Assembly: GCA_902595375.1 (NCBI GenBank)
Contig: CACJPW010000004.1
Coordinates: 1 to 42,633 of the forward strand
Source of the DNA: an uncultured Pelagibacteraceae bacterium
GTDB lineage: Bacteria > Pseudomonadota > Alphaproteobacteria > Pelagibacterales > Pelagibacteraceae
Length of the DNA: 42,633 bases
Reading direction: 5' to 3'
Position 1 is the first letter of the stretch. Each line of letters opens with the position of its first letter. The translations under genes were made by a program, and so were the position numbers. Positions 1-8,446 of the stretch are shown here, piece by piece. The notes below the pieces were generated by a model. It was given only the letters and a program-made list of their open reading frames with translations. It was not told the DNA's origin and made no database searches.

Positions 1-477
1 TGGTTATACGCTCAGTTTGTAGTATCAAAAACTGTTGATCTTAAGAAAAGCGACGTTGGTTTAACTATCATTAGAGATAGTACAATTAATCACAAACACT
101 TTACTAAGAGAGCTCCAAAACTTGGTGGACTTGTAGAATTCTACAGATCTAAAAACAGAGTATTGTGGTCACCAACAGGTATTAATGTTCCGGATTATCC
201 GAAACTTGCCCAAATCTGGTGGCAACAAATTGGAGATGTAAACTCTGGTGCGTTTACTCCACAACAAGCTATGGATCGTCTTGCAGAAGAGATGAACTTA
301 GTTATGTCACGTATGGAAGCTGCTGATAAAGCAAACAATACATACGGTGGATGTGGTCCAAGATTAGCTAAGCCGAAAGGTGCTGATTATTGGTTGAAAC
401 AACCGGGATCGCCAAAAGCAAAACGTAACGAGAAACCTAAAGGTAAAACAGTTCCATTCGCAAAAGCTTGGAATTAA
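1..477 (+). CDS. glpV: ABC transporter periplasmic binding protein, glycerol type (C-terminal part)
   Basis: The reading frame is open from base 1 to the TAA at 475-477, giving about 158 C-terminal residues. The start lies outside the window. The end of the protein resembles the C-terminus of the large family-1 solute-binding proteins of rhizobial GlpSTPQ-type glycerol transporters: a QQAMDRLAEEM segment, then a CGPRL motif, then a basic tail with YWLKQPGSPK and EKPKGKTVPF. The downstream order (two ATPases, two permeases, DUF2160 protein) is the same set, which supports glycerol as substrate, although binding specificity cannot be read from the tail. It would bind the substrate in the periplasm and deliver it to the permeases. 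Codon use is less AT-extreme than in neighbours, as expected for an abundant binding protein. Confidence 0.8.
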   Translation, partial: WLYAQFVVSKTVDLKKSDVGLTIIRDSTINHKHFTKRAPKLGGLVEFYRSKNRVLWSPTGINVPDYPKLAQIWWQQIGDVNSGAFTPQQAMDRLAEEMNLVMSRMEAADKANNTYGGCGPRLAKPKGADYWLKQPGSPKAKRNEKPKGKTVPFAKAWN

Positions 478-497
478 TTTAGGTTAAATCTAAATTT

Positions 498-526
498 AAA
501 GGGGGCTGTTAAAGCCCCCTTTTTTT
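498..526 (+). terminator. Hairpin with T-tract between binding protein and ATPase genes
   Basis: The GGGGGCT arm at 501-507 pairs with AGCCCCC at 513-519 and is extended by AAA/TTT pairs, with loop GTTAA and a run of seven T's after the C's. This is a textbook intrinsic terminator. Only about 20 bases separate it from the next ATG at 546, leaving no room for a new promoter, so it probably acts as a partial attenuator within one operon. Confidence 0.85.
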
Positions 527-545
527 AAAACGAAATTCAAAAATT

Positions 546-1610
546 ATGAGCCTAGAATTAAAAAACGTAGAAAAAAAAATAGGATTAGAAACTCATATTT
601 ATCCAACAAATTTAAAATTACAAAAAAATACGATTAACATTCTTTTAGGTTCTACTTTAGCTGGAAAGACTACTTTAATGCAGATTATGGCTGGACTAGA
701 TAAACCAACATCAGGTGAGATTTGGTTTAACAACGAAAATGTAACAGGTATGAAAGTTCAAAAAAGAAATGTCTCAATGGTTTACCAGCAATTTATTAAT
801 TACCCCAACTTCACAGTTTATGACAACATTGCATCTCCATTAAAAATTACTGGAGTAAGTTCAGATGAAACAAAACAAAGAGTTGGGAAAGTTGCAGAAT
901 TACTAAAACTCTCTGGAATGTTAAATAAAAAACCAAATGAGCTTTCCGGAGGACAACAACAAAGAACTGCTTTAGCAAGAGCACTTGTAAAAGACTCAGA
1001 CTTAATTCTTTTAGATGAACCACTCGCTAACTTAGATTTTAAATTAAGAGAAGAATTGCGAGAAGAATTACCAAAATTATTTGAAAATAGAGACTGTATT
1101 GTAGTTTACGCAACCACAGAGCCCTCAGAAGCTTTACTCTTAGGTGGCAATACTGCAACGTTACAAGAAGGTAAGATTATTCAATATGGAAAAACTTTAG
1201 ATACTTATAATAAACCTAACTCTCTAGTTTCTGCCCAGGTTTTTAGTGATCCACCAATGAATATTGCTCAAATAAAAAAATCAGGAGATCAGTGTTCATT
1301 TCTACAGAATGACATTCAATGGAAGACTAGATTAAATATTAAAGATGGTGAATATAAAGTAGGTATAAGACCCCACAATATTACTACGTATAAAGAGGGC
1401 AACAATACACTTGAGATAAAAGGTAAAGTTTTAATCTCTGAAATTAGTGGTTCTGAGAGCTTAATCCACTTTACAAATGGAAACTTGAATTGGGTTTCTT
1501 TGTCTAACGGAGTTTTTCAAAAAAACGTCGGCGATGAGATGAATTTATACATGAATACAGATGAGTTTGTTTATTTTGATCAAAATGAAAGGTTAGTATC
1601 TAATGGCTAA
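546..1610 (+). CDS. glpS: ABC transporter ATP-binding protein GlpS-like (degenerate switch histidine)
   Basis: This 354-residue ATPase belongs to the MalK/UgpC-like group. It has an N-terminal nucleotide-binding domain and a C-terminal TOBE-like region from about residue 240. Walker A is GSTLAGKT (35-42), the Q-loop is near 81, the signature LSGGQ is at 133-137, and Walker B has D157-E158. The switch histidine usually found in a VTHD motif is replaced: the equivalent segment reads YATTEPSEA with Thr191 at the His position. Its partner GlpT has the opposite defect, so the pair looks like an asymmetric heterodimer with one full ATP site. The ATG lacks a clear Shine-Dalgarno and follows the terminator hairpin by about 20 bases. 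The gene overlaps glpT by 8 bases. The name follows the rhizobial glycerol transporter. Confidence 0.85.
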   Translation: MSLELKNVEKKIGLETHIYPTNLKLQKNTINILLGSTLAGKTTLMQIMAGLDKPTSGEIWFNNENVTGMKVQKRNVSMVYQQFINYPNFTVYDNIASPLKITGVSSDETKQRVGKVAELLKLSGMLNKKPNELSGGQQQRTALARALVKDSDLILLDEPLANLDFKLREELREELPKLFENRDCIVVYATTEPSEALLLGGNTATLQEGKIIQYGKTLDTYNKPNSLVSAQVFSDPPMNIAQIKKSGDQCSFLQNDIQWKTRLNIKDGEYKVGIRPHNITTYKEGNNTLEIKGKVLISEISGSESLIHFTNGNLNWVSLSNGVFQKNVGDEMNLYMNTDEFVYFDQNERLVSNG

Positions 1611-2667
1611 AGTTACATTAAAAAGTTTAAGCCATAGCTATTTAAAAATTCAGTCTTCAGATGCTGACTGGGCAATCAGAGGAGTAGACATTGATTGGAA
1701 TGACGGGGGTGCTTATGCTTTATTAGGCCCATCAGGTTGTGGAAAGACAACATTGTTGAATATTATTTCCGGATTAATTACCCCAACTAAAGGCGATATA
1801 TTATTTGATGACAAAGTTGTTTCAGGCTTGAATCCCGTAGAGAGAAATATCGCACAGATTTTTCAATTCCCAGTTATTTATGACACGATGACAGTGTATG
1901 ATAATTTAGCGTTTCCTTTAAGAAATAGAAAAATCCCAGAAGAAGAAATCAAAGTAAAAGTTCATGAGATAGCTGAAATGTTGGAATTATCTTCAACAAT
2001 AAACAATAGAGCTTCTGGTTTAACTGCAGACGGAAAACAAAAAATTTCATTAGGGCGCGGATTGGTAAGATCAGATGTGAATGCTATAATGTTTGATGAA
2101 CCATTAACAGTAATCGACCCGCATTTAAAATGGATTTTAAGATCTAAACTTAAAGAACTTCATCAAAAGATAAATAGGACAATGATTTATGTAACACACG
2201 ATCAAACAGAGGCTTTAACATTTGCTGATCAAGTAGTTGTAATGCACGAAGGTCAAATAGTTCAAACAGGAACTCCTGTAGATCTTTTTGAGAAACCAAA
2301 ACATACATTTGTGGGATATTTTATTGGTTCACCAGGTATGAATGTACTTCCTTGCAAAATTAATGGAAATGATGTGATCGTAAATGGAAAAAAAATAGAA
2401 ACACACCAACAAGTTAAGAAAAATAATTTTAGCAAAACAGAAGTTGGAGTGAGGCCTGAATTTATATCTTTCAGCAACCACGGAATTCCTGTTAAAGTTT
2501 TATCAGTAAGTAATACCGGAAGACATAAAATTGTAGATACTGAAAGTGAAAGTGGAAAAATTAAAATGATTGCTAAATCGAATGAGAACATACCATCAGG
2601 GTCTGCATTCTTAAAATTTAAAAAAGAATATACTTACACTTATGGAGATAGTTGGATAATTGAATGA
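1603..2667 (+). CDS. glpT: ABC transporter ATP-binding protein GlpT-like (degenerate signature motif)
   Basis: The second ATPase of the transporter has 354 residues, with a nucleotide-binding domain and a C-terminal TOBE-like part. Walker A GPSGCGKT (42-49), Walker B D165-E166 and the switch His199 in YVTHDQTEA are intact. The ABC signature, normally LSGGQ, reads LTADG (140-144) followed by KQK. With GlpS supplying a good LSGGQ, GlpT would hold the catalytically competent site. It overlaps glpS upstream (8 bases) and glpP downstream (4 bases, ATGA), so translation is probably coupled. This is distinct from the unrelated E. coli GlpT permease of the same name. Confidence 0.85.
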   Translation: MAKVTLKSLSHSYLKIQSSDADWAIRGVDIDWNDGGAYALLGPSGCGKTTLLNIISGLITPTKGDILFDDKVVSGLNPVERNIAQIFQFPVIYDTMTVYDNLAFPLRNRKIPEEEIKVKVHEIAEMLELSSTINNRASGLTADGKQKISLGRGLVRSDVNAIMFDEPLTVIDPHLKWILRSKLKELHQKINRTMIYVTHDQTEALTFADQVVVMHEGQIVQTGTPVDLFEKPKHTFVGYFIGSPGMNVLPCKINGNDVIVNGKKIETHQQVKKNNFSKTEVGVRPEFISFSNHGIPVKVLSVSNTGRHKIVDTESESGKIKMIAKSNENIPSGSAFLKFKKEYTYTYGDSWIIE

Positions 2668-3530
2668 ATAAAACAGTAAATCAAAAAGCATGGTTCTTTG
2701 TAATACCAGTTTTTGTACTGGTGGCCTTCAATGCAATTATTCCACTCATGACCGTAGTAAACTATGCCTTTCAAGAAACTTTCGGAAACAATGTTTTCAT
2801 GTGGGAGGGAACTAGATGGTTTAAACAAATCATGTTATCAGAAAGATTTCATGCATCTCTAGGAAGACAGTTTTTATTTACTTTTATAATTTTATTTATT
2901 CAAATTCCTTTAGGTATAGCTATAGCATTAACAATGCCAAAAGAAGGATTAGGTGTTCCAGTTTGTTTAGTATTAATGTCAATGCCACTTCTAATTCCAT
3001 GGAATGTTGTTGGCGCAATGTGGAATATATTTGCTTTACCTGATATTGGTTTTCTTGGACATTCATTAAATGCTTTAGGTTTTGATTATAACTTTACTCA
3101 ACAGATAGGTGACGCATGGTTTACAACTATATTGATGGATGTATGGCACTGGACATCATTAGTGGTTTTATTATCTTATGCAGGATTAAGATCTATTCAG
3201 CCCGCTTATTATCAGGCAGCAGAAATAGATGGTGCAAGTCGTTGGGCAGTTTTTACTAAAATTGAATTACCTAAAATGAAAAAAGTATTAACGATAGCAA
3301 TACTTTTAAGGTTTATGGATAGTTTTATGATTTATACAGAACCTTTTGTATTAACAGGCGGTGGACCAGGGAACGCAACTGCTTTCTTATCAATAGATTT
3401 AGTAAAAATGGCTTTAGGTCAATTTGATTTAGGACCAGCTGCTGCAATGTCATTAATATATTTCTTTATAGTACTTTTGGTTTGTTGGGTATTTTATACA
3501 TTAATGATGAGAAATGAGGGGAAGTCATGA
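2664..3530 (+). CDS. glpP: ABC transporter permease, glycerol type (MalF-like)
   Basis: This 288-residue inner-membrane protein has about six hydrophobic segments: near 10-32, 68-90, 97-120, 150-175, 205-225 and 255-280. The cytoplasmic EAA loop that contacts the ATPases is visible as YQAAEIDGASRWAVFTKIEL around residue 180. It has the usual length for a MalF/UgpA-type permease without a large periplasmic loop. It overlaps glpT and glpQ by 4 bases each. Inferred role: one half of the membrane channel for glycerol or a related polyol. Confidence 0.85.
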   Translation: MNKTVNQKAWFFVIPVFVLVAFNAIIPLMTVVNYAFQETFGNNVFMWEGTRWFKQIMLSERFHASLGRQFLFTFIILFIQIPLGIAIALTMPKEGLGVPVCLVLMSMPLLIPWNVVGAMWNIFALPDIGFLGHSLNALGFDYNFTQQIGDAWFTTILMDVWHWTSLVVLLSYAGLRSIQPAYYQAAEIDGASRWAVFTKIELPKMKKVLTIAILLRFMDSFMIYTEPFVLTGGGPGNATAFLSIDLVKMALGQFDLGPAAAMSLIYFFIVLLVCWVFYTLMMRNEGKS

Positions 3531-4327
3531 GGAAAGCTAAGTGGTTAGTTCCTACAATTTATATTATTTTCTTAATGTTGCCGATTTACTGGTTGTTAAA
3601 CATGTCATTCAAAACAACTACAGAAATTATAAATACTTACACTCTATGGCCGCAGGAGTTTACTTTAGAAAATTATAAGAAAATATTTACTGATAGCACT
3701 TGGTACAATGGTTATCTAAATTCAATTTACTACGTTGTAATGAATACTGTGATATCTGTTGCAGCTGCATTACCTGCAGCTTACGCGTTTTCAAGATATA
3801 AATTTGTTGGAGATAAACATTTATTCTTTTGGTTATTAACTAATAGAATGGCTCCACCAGCAGTTTTTGCTTTACCATTCTTTCAGTTTTATTCATCAGT
3901 AAATTTATTCGATACTCATGTTGCAGTGGCTTTATCACATTGTTTATTTAATATTCCTTTAGCAGTTTGGATCTTAGAGGGATTTATGTCATCTGTGCCA
4001 AAAGAATTAGACGAAACAGCTTATGTTGATGGTTATTCATTCTGGAGATTTTTCTTTAAGATATTTATCCCAACAATTACTGCAGGAATAGGTATTACAA
4101 TGTTTTTCTGTTTTATGTTTTCTTGGGTTGAATTACTATTAGCTAAAACACTTACAGCTGTAGCAGCAAAACCTATAGCAGCTACGATGACTAGAACTGC
4201 TAGTACATCAGGGTACGAGTTGGGATTACTTGCTGCCGCGGGCAGTCTAACCATAATACCAGGTGCAATTGTGATTTATTTTGTTAGAAACTATATAGCT
4301 AAGGGATTTGCATTAGGACGAGTATGA
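3527..4327 (+). CDS. glpQ: ABC transporter permease, glycerol type (MalG-like)
   Basis: This 266-residue inner-membrane protein starts with a hydrophobic segment (about 8-24) and a SFKT motif typical of MalG-type permeases. The EAA loop reads DETAYVDGYSFWRFFFKIF around residue 165. It forms the second half of the channel with GlpP. ATGA overlaps on both sides place it in the same operon as the ATPases and the DUF2160 gene. It should not be confused with the E. coli glycerophosphodiester phosphodiesterase also called GlpQ. Confidence 0.85.
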   Translation: MRKAKWLVPTIYIIFLMLPIYWLLNMSFKTTTEIINTYTLWPQEFTLENYKKIFTDSTWYNGYLNSIYYVVMNTVISVAAALPAAYAFSRYKFVGDKHLFFWLLTNRMAPPAVFALPFFQFYSSVNLFDTHVAVALSHCLFNIPLAVWILEGFMSSVPKELDETAYVDGYSFWRFFFKIFIPTITAGIGITMFFCFMFSWVELLLAKTLTAVAAKPIAATMTRTASTSGYELGLLAAAGSLTIIPGAIVIYFVRNYIAKGFALGRV

Positions 4328-4683
4328 TGATGTTTAATATTTTAAATGCTGCCACATGGGGTGACATGGCTAAGGAAAAGGAGAAGGGCTTCTTTGAATT
4401 TGAGTTTATTACTTGGATGGCATGGACTTGGCAGACAGCTGCATTTTTTATATTCATAGCTTTATGTTTAACTGCAATGGTAATTTGGGAAAAAAAATCA
4501 CCAGGAGGAAGTCCAAGAAAGGGAATTTTAGGATTAGATACAACTAGAGGCGACAGATTATTTATTTCATTACTAGGCAGTGCGTTCATTCATTTATTTT
4601 GGTTGGCTCTAGTTGGAAGTGTACTGTGGATTGCAACAATAATTTGCATTGGTTACGCAGTTGTTGTATTTAAGTACGTCTAA
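4324..4683 (+). CDS. glpU: DUF2160 small membrane protein of the glycerol transporter operon
   Basis: This 119-residue protein has a soluble N-terminus followed by three likely membrane helices (about 33-53, 80-97 and 98-117) separated by a charged loop (KKSPGGSPRKGILG). It matches the DUF2160 family, which is found next to GlpSTPQ-type glycerol ABC transporters in alphaproteobacteria; its biochemical role is unknown. The sequence begins ATGATGATG. The assigned start at 4324 overlaps the glpQ stop, and the next in-frame ATG at 4327 is equally possible. It is the last gene of the transporter operon, ending 24 bases before gap. Confidence 0.75.
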   Translation: MMMFNILNAATWGDMAKEKEKGFFEFEFITWMAWTWQTAAFFIFIALCLTAMVIWEKKSPGGSPRKGILGLDTTRGDRLFISLLGSAFIHLFWLALVGSVLWIATIICIGYAVVVFKYV

Positions 4684-4707
4684 ATATTATTCATTAAAGG
4701 AGATTAA

Positions 4708-5712
4708 ATGGTTAAAGTTGGCATCAATGGTTTTGGGAGAATAGGGAGATTAATTTTAAGAGCTATTTTAGAAAATTACAAAAATAAAATTCATGTTGTT
4801 GCAATTAATGATTTAGGACCAATAGAAACTAATGCACATTTGATTAAATACGATAGCACTCATGGTATCATTAATGAAGAAATCCAAATTTCTAAAGAAG
4901 GTTTTAAAATCGGCAATCAAGAAATAAAAGTTTTTGCAGAAAAGGATCCAGCTAATATCCCTTGGGGTAAAGTAAGTGCTGACGTAGTCTTAGAATGTAC
5001 AGGCATTTTTATAGATAAGTCTTCAGCAGAAAAACATATTAAAGGCGGAGCAAAAAAAGTAATAATTTCTGCTCCTGGTAAAGAAGTTGATTTTACAATT
5101 GTCCAAGGTGTTAATAGCAAAGAGTTAAAAAAAGAGCACAATATTATTTCTAATGGTTCTTGCACTACAAATTGTTTAGCGCCAGTTGCAATGGTTTTAG
5201 AAAAAACTTTTGGAATTAGCTATGGCTATATGACTACAATCCATAGTTATACAGGTGATCAAAAACTCCTAGATACATTGCATAAAGATTTAAGAAGAGC
5301 TCGATCTACTGAAGGAGCAATGATACCTACTTCAACAGGAGCAGCCAAAGCAATGAGTTTAGTTCTGCCGAGTTTAAAAGGGAAGTTAGATGGAACAGCT
5401 ATAAGAGTTCCAACACCAAATGTTTCATTAATTGATTTAACTTTAGTTACTGAAAAAGAGATAACTATAGAAAGTATTAATAACGCAATGTCAAAAGCTG
5501 CAAAAGGAGAATTAAAAGGTATACTGGATGTAAATGAGAAACCCTTAGTATCAAAAGATTTTAATCACAATCCGCATAGTTCGATATTTGATTTGACTCA
5601 AACTCAAGTGATCAAAGGAAAATTTAGTAGAGTTTTATCATGGTACGATAATGAGTGGGGCTTTTCTAACAGAATGTGTGACACGGCCATTCAAATAGCA
5701 GAACTAATCTAA
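4708..5712 (+). CDS. gap: Glyceraldehyde-3-phosphate dehydrogenase, type I
   Basis: This 334-residue enzyme converts glyceraldehyde-3-phosphate, phosphate and NAD+ to 1,3-bisphosphoglycerate. The Rossmann motif GINGFGRIGR is at 4-13 and INDL (33-36) suggests NAD preference. The catalytic motif is SNGSCTTNC with nucleophile Cys152; most family members have SNASCTTNC, so there is an Ala-to-Gly change. The C-terminal WYDNEWGFSNRM is conserved. A strong ribosome site (AAAGGAGAT) precedes the ATG. Its place directly after a glycerol transporter makes metabolic sense, since glycerol enters glycolysis at triose phosphate. The 3' end overlaps a convergent small ORF by 4 bases. Confidence 0.97.
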   Translation: MVKVGINGFGRIGRLILRAILENYKNKIHVVAINDLGPIETNAHLIKYDSTHGIINEEIQISKEGFKIGNQEIKVFAEKDPANIPWGKVSADVVLECTGIFIDKSSAEKHIKGGAKKVIISAPGKEVDFTIVQGVNSKELKKEHNIISNGSCTTNCLAPVAMVLEKTFGISYGYMTTIHSYTGDQKLLDTLHKDLRRARSTEGAMIPTSTGAAKAMSLVLPSLKGKLDGTAIRVPTPNVSLIDLTLVTEKEITIESINNAMSKAAKGELKGILDVNEKPLVSKDFNHNPHSSIFDLTQTQVIKGKFSRVLSWYDNEWGFSNRMCDTAIQIAELI

Positions 5713-5882
5713 TTTTTAACTTTTTCAGCTTCTTCAATCAATTTTAGGGTATTTTTTGGGATATCTAAATTACTTTTCTGTTTAGTGATCTTTTTTTTAA
5801 ATAAATCTTTTTTTTCTTTTTTTAAATTATGAAGGTCGCTTACTGCACTTAAAATTTCCTCAATACTATAACTATTTTCCAT
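5709..5882 (-). CDS. Small hypothetical protein coupled to pyk (57 aa)
   Basis: Directly after pyk on the minus strand, a 57-residue ORF starts at 5882 in a TAATG overlap with the pyk stop and ends at 5709, four bases into the end of gap. The predicted product is highly charged and helical, with a Lys/Glu/Leu-rich stretch (about residues 17-35), and has no membrane segment or known motif. The overlap suggests translational coupling and a real gene, and it fills an otherwise empty convergent gap. Function unknown. Confidence 0.5.
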   Translation of the reverse strand: MENSYSIEEILSAVSDLHNLKKEKKDLFKKKITKQKSNLDIPKNTLKLIEEAEKVKN

Positions 5883-7294
5883 TACGAACCAACTTTATAA
5901 AGTCTAACCATGTTTGTCATTCCAGCCTTACCAAATGGTAAACCAGCAGTAATAATTACGAAATCGTTCTTTTTAATAAATCTTAGTTTTTTTATAATTT
6001 CTTTTGAAATAGACATCATATCTTTCCATCCATTTGCGTCTCTGCTATTAATTGATTGAACTCCCCATAATAATGATACTTGGCGACAAACATTAATACT
6101 AGGTGAAATCGTTAAAATTTTTGCAGCAGGGCGCATCGCTGATACTAGTTTTGCTGACTTACCAGAATTTGAAAATACAATAATTGCTTTGACATTTGGG
6201 TTGTAAGCCATATCTTTTACAGACAGTAGTATCGATTTTACTGGGTCTTTATTTGTAATAATAGAATTTTTAAAATCACCAATGTGCTGTTTTTTGTATT
6301 TTTCAGTTGATAATATAGTTTGTGTCATCGTTGAGACAGCTTGAATTGGAAATTTACCTATAGCTGCTTCAGCAGATAACATAACGGTGTCAGCCCCTTG
6401 AAATATTGCTGTTGCTATATCGTTTATTTCAGCTCGAGTAGCAACATTGTTTTCAATCATACTTTCGAGCATTTGAGTAGCTACAATTACAGATTTGGAA
6501 TATTGTGAACATTTTTTAATTAAGCTTAACTGAACTTTGGGAACTTCACTGTGACCAATATCTATAGCCAAATCTCCTCTTGCTATCATTAACGAGTCTG
6601 TAGCCCTAATAATTTTTTTTATATTTCGTAAAGCATGTTTATTCTCAATTTTTGCTATAATACCTATATCTTTTCTAATTAATTTTCTAGCCTCAAGAAT
6701 TAATTTTTCATTTTGTAAAAATGATAAAGCAATCCAATTACAACCAAGATTTACCGCAGTCTTGATATCTTTTTTATCTTTTTTTGTAAGTTTATTAAAT
6801 GCAATATCTACATTTGGAATATGAACGCTTTTATTATCTTTTAAAATGCAGTTATGACTTTTGCATTTTGTAATAATGCTCGAATTTTTTTTACTTATTA
6901 CAATAAATAAAAATTTACCATCATCTATTAATATTTTATTACCTTTTTTTATTTTTTTGAAAATTTTTGAATGAGGAAAACTAACCCTGCTTTCATCTCC
7001 TAAATCCTTTTTTGTATCAAAAATAAATTTTTGATTGTAATTAATTTTTTGATTTTCTTTTTTAAATTTCCCAATTCTTAATTTAACTCCTTGTAAATCT
7101 GCAATTAAAGATATTTTTTTTCCTTTTGTCTTTTCAACACTTCTGATTTTTGAAATAATTTTGTTAATACCAGTTGTATTATGGCTAAAGTTCAATCTAA
7201 ATGCGTCAACACCTAGATCTACAAGTTTTTTTAACTTGGACTCGCGATAAATTGCGGGACCTAAGGTTGCAATAATTTTTGCTTTTTTTTCCAT
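5882..7294 (-). CDS. pyk: Pyruvate kinase
   Basis: This 470-residue enzyme converts phosphoenolpyruvate and ADP to pyruvate and ATP. Recognisable blocks in order are KIIATLGPA (6-14), RLNFSHN (33-39), IADLQG followed by VKLRIG, the active-site IAKIEN, the ARGDLAIDIG metal/substrate loop and ATQMLESMI. The C-terminal regulatory-type domain contains FSNSGKSAKLVSAMRP. The family's usual DLQGPK reads DLQGVK here. Length is normal. It is transcribed divergently from pfk with about 60 bases between the start codons. Together with pfk it implies a classical Embden-Meyerhof route. Confidence 0.96.
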   Translation of the reverse strand: MEKKAKIIATLGPAIYRESKLKKLVDLGVDAFRLNFSHNTTGINKIISKIRSVEKTKGKKISLIADLQGVKLRIGKFKKENQKINYNQKFIFDTKKDLGDESRVSFPHSKIFKKIKKGNKILIDDGKFLFIVISKKNSSIITKCKSHNCILKDNKSVHIPNVDIAFNKLTKKDKKDIKTAVNLGCNWIALSFLQNEKLILEARKLIRKDIGIIAKIENKHALRNIKKIIRATDSLMIARGDLAIDIGHSEVPKVQLSLIKKCSQYSKSVIVATQMLESMIENNVATRAEINDIATAIFQGADTVMLSAEAAIGKFPIQAVSTMTQTILSTEKYKKQHIGDFKNSIITNKDPVKSILLSVKDMAYNPNVKAIIVFSNSGKSAKLVSAMRPAAKILTISPSINVCRQVSLLWGVQSINSRDANGWKDMMSISKEIIKKLRFIKKNDFVIITAGLPFGKAGMTNMVRLYKVGS

Positions 7295-7357
7295 TAAGAA
7301 ATTTTTGTGTTATAACACCTCTTCTAAAGAAATAATATATTAAACTATTAAAAATTG

Positions 7358-8446
7358 ATGAAGAATAAAAAAATTGGGATTTTGACTAGTGGGGGTGATT
7401 GCGGAGGTTTAAATGCTGCTGTTAGATCGATTTTTTATAGAGCAAAAAATAAATATAATATGGATGTGTTTGGTATACAAGATGGCACCGCTGGTTTAAT
7501 GAAAAAACCTGTCGCCGCTATTCGATTAAATCATAAAATTTTTGGTGGATATTTGTTAAGGCAAGGTGGCACCTTTTTAGGTTCTACCAATAAAGGCAAT
7601 CCTTTTAAATTTCCAACAACTGACGGTAAATTCGCAGATAAATCTAAGGAGATTATTGAGGGATATCATTCAATGAATCTAGACGGTCTCATTATAATCG
7701 GAGGTGATGGTAGTATGCAGATTTTAAAAAAATTAGCAAAGGAGGGAAATATGAAAATTGTGGCTATCCCAAAAACAATCGATAATGATGTTGGTGCCAC
7801 AGAAAGTTCAATAGGTTTTCATACTGCCGTAGATGTGGCTACGCAAGCTTTAGATAATCTGCAATCTACAGCAGCAAGTCATAGAAGATCCATGATATTA
7901 GAGGTTATGGGTAGAGATGCAGGCCATATAGCTTTAAATGCTGGTATTGCTGGTGGAGCAGATGTTATATTAATTCCAGAAATAAATTATTCAATTATGG
8001 GAATTATTAAAAAATTAAATTCCATGAAAAAACAAGATATTCAACATTCTTTAATTGTTGTCGCAGAAGCAGTTAAAAAAGAAAATGGAGCAAGAGTTTT
8101 ACATAAATATATTGATGGAGAGCAAAGACTTGGAGGCATTGGTGATTATATTGCAAAAGAGCTTATGAAAAAAACTGATGTTGAGTGTAGAGTTACAACA
8201 CTTGGGCACGTGCAAAGAGGAGCTCCACCAACAGCAAGTGACAGAATATTAGCGAGTGCTTTTGGCGTATACGCAGTTGATTTAATTAATCAAAAAAAAT
8301 TCGATAGAATGGTAGCATGGAGAGATAGACGTGTCGTTGATGTTCCTATAGAAGAAGGTATAAGAACATATAAAAATGTGGAAAGAAAAGACTCACTAGT
8401 TGAAACTGCATTGTCTTTAGATATATACTTAGGGGATAACGTTTAA
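7358..8446 (+). CDS. pfkA: 6-phosphofructokinase (GGDGS/PKTIDND type)
   Basis: This 362-residue protein has the ILTSGGDCGGLNA nucleotide/phosphate loop (8-20), GGDGS (115-119) and PKTIDND (138-144, catalytic Asp142). ATG at 7358 is chosen over a TTG one codon upstream. In this family Gly at the position of E. coli Gly104 favours ATP, and Asp there favours pyrophosphate; the protein has Gly118. The second marker (E. coli Gly124) is Lys139, as in pyrophosphate enzymes and in plant and trypanosome ATP enzymes. ATP use is therefore likely, but the lineage is the mixed type. It overlaps the next gene by TAATG. Confidence 0.92.
   Translation: MKNKKIGILTSGGDCGGLNAAVRSIFYRAKNKYNMDVFGIQDGTAGLMKKPVAAIRLNHKIFGGYLLRQGGTFLGSTNKGNPFKFPTTDGKFADKSKEIIEGYHSMNLDGLIIIGGDGSMQILKKLAKEGNMKIVAIPKTIDNDVGATESSIGFHTAVDVATQALDNLQSTAASHRRSMILEVMGRDAGHIALNAGIAGGADVILIPEINYSIMGIIKKLNSMKKQDIQHSLIVVAEAVKKENGARVLHKYIDGEQRLGGIGDYIAKELMKKTDVECRVTTLGHVQRGAPPTASDRILASAFGVYAVDLINQKKFDRMVAWRDRRVVDVPIEEGIRTYKNVERKDSLVETALSLDIYLGDNV

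Noticed and set aside
2262-2591. Minus-strand open frame inside glpT
   Set aside because: Shadow of the ATPase C-terminal region, with no recognisable domain.
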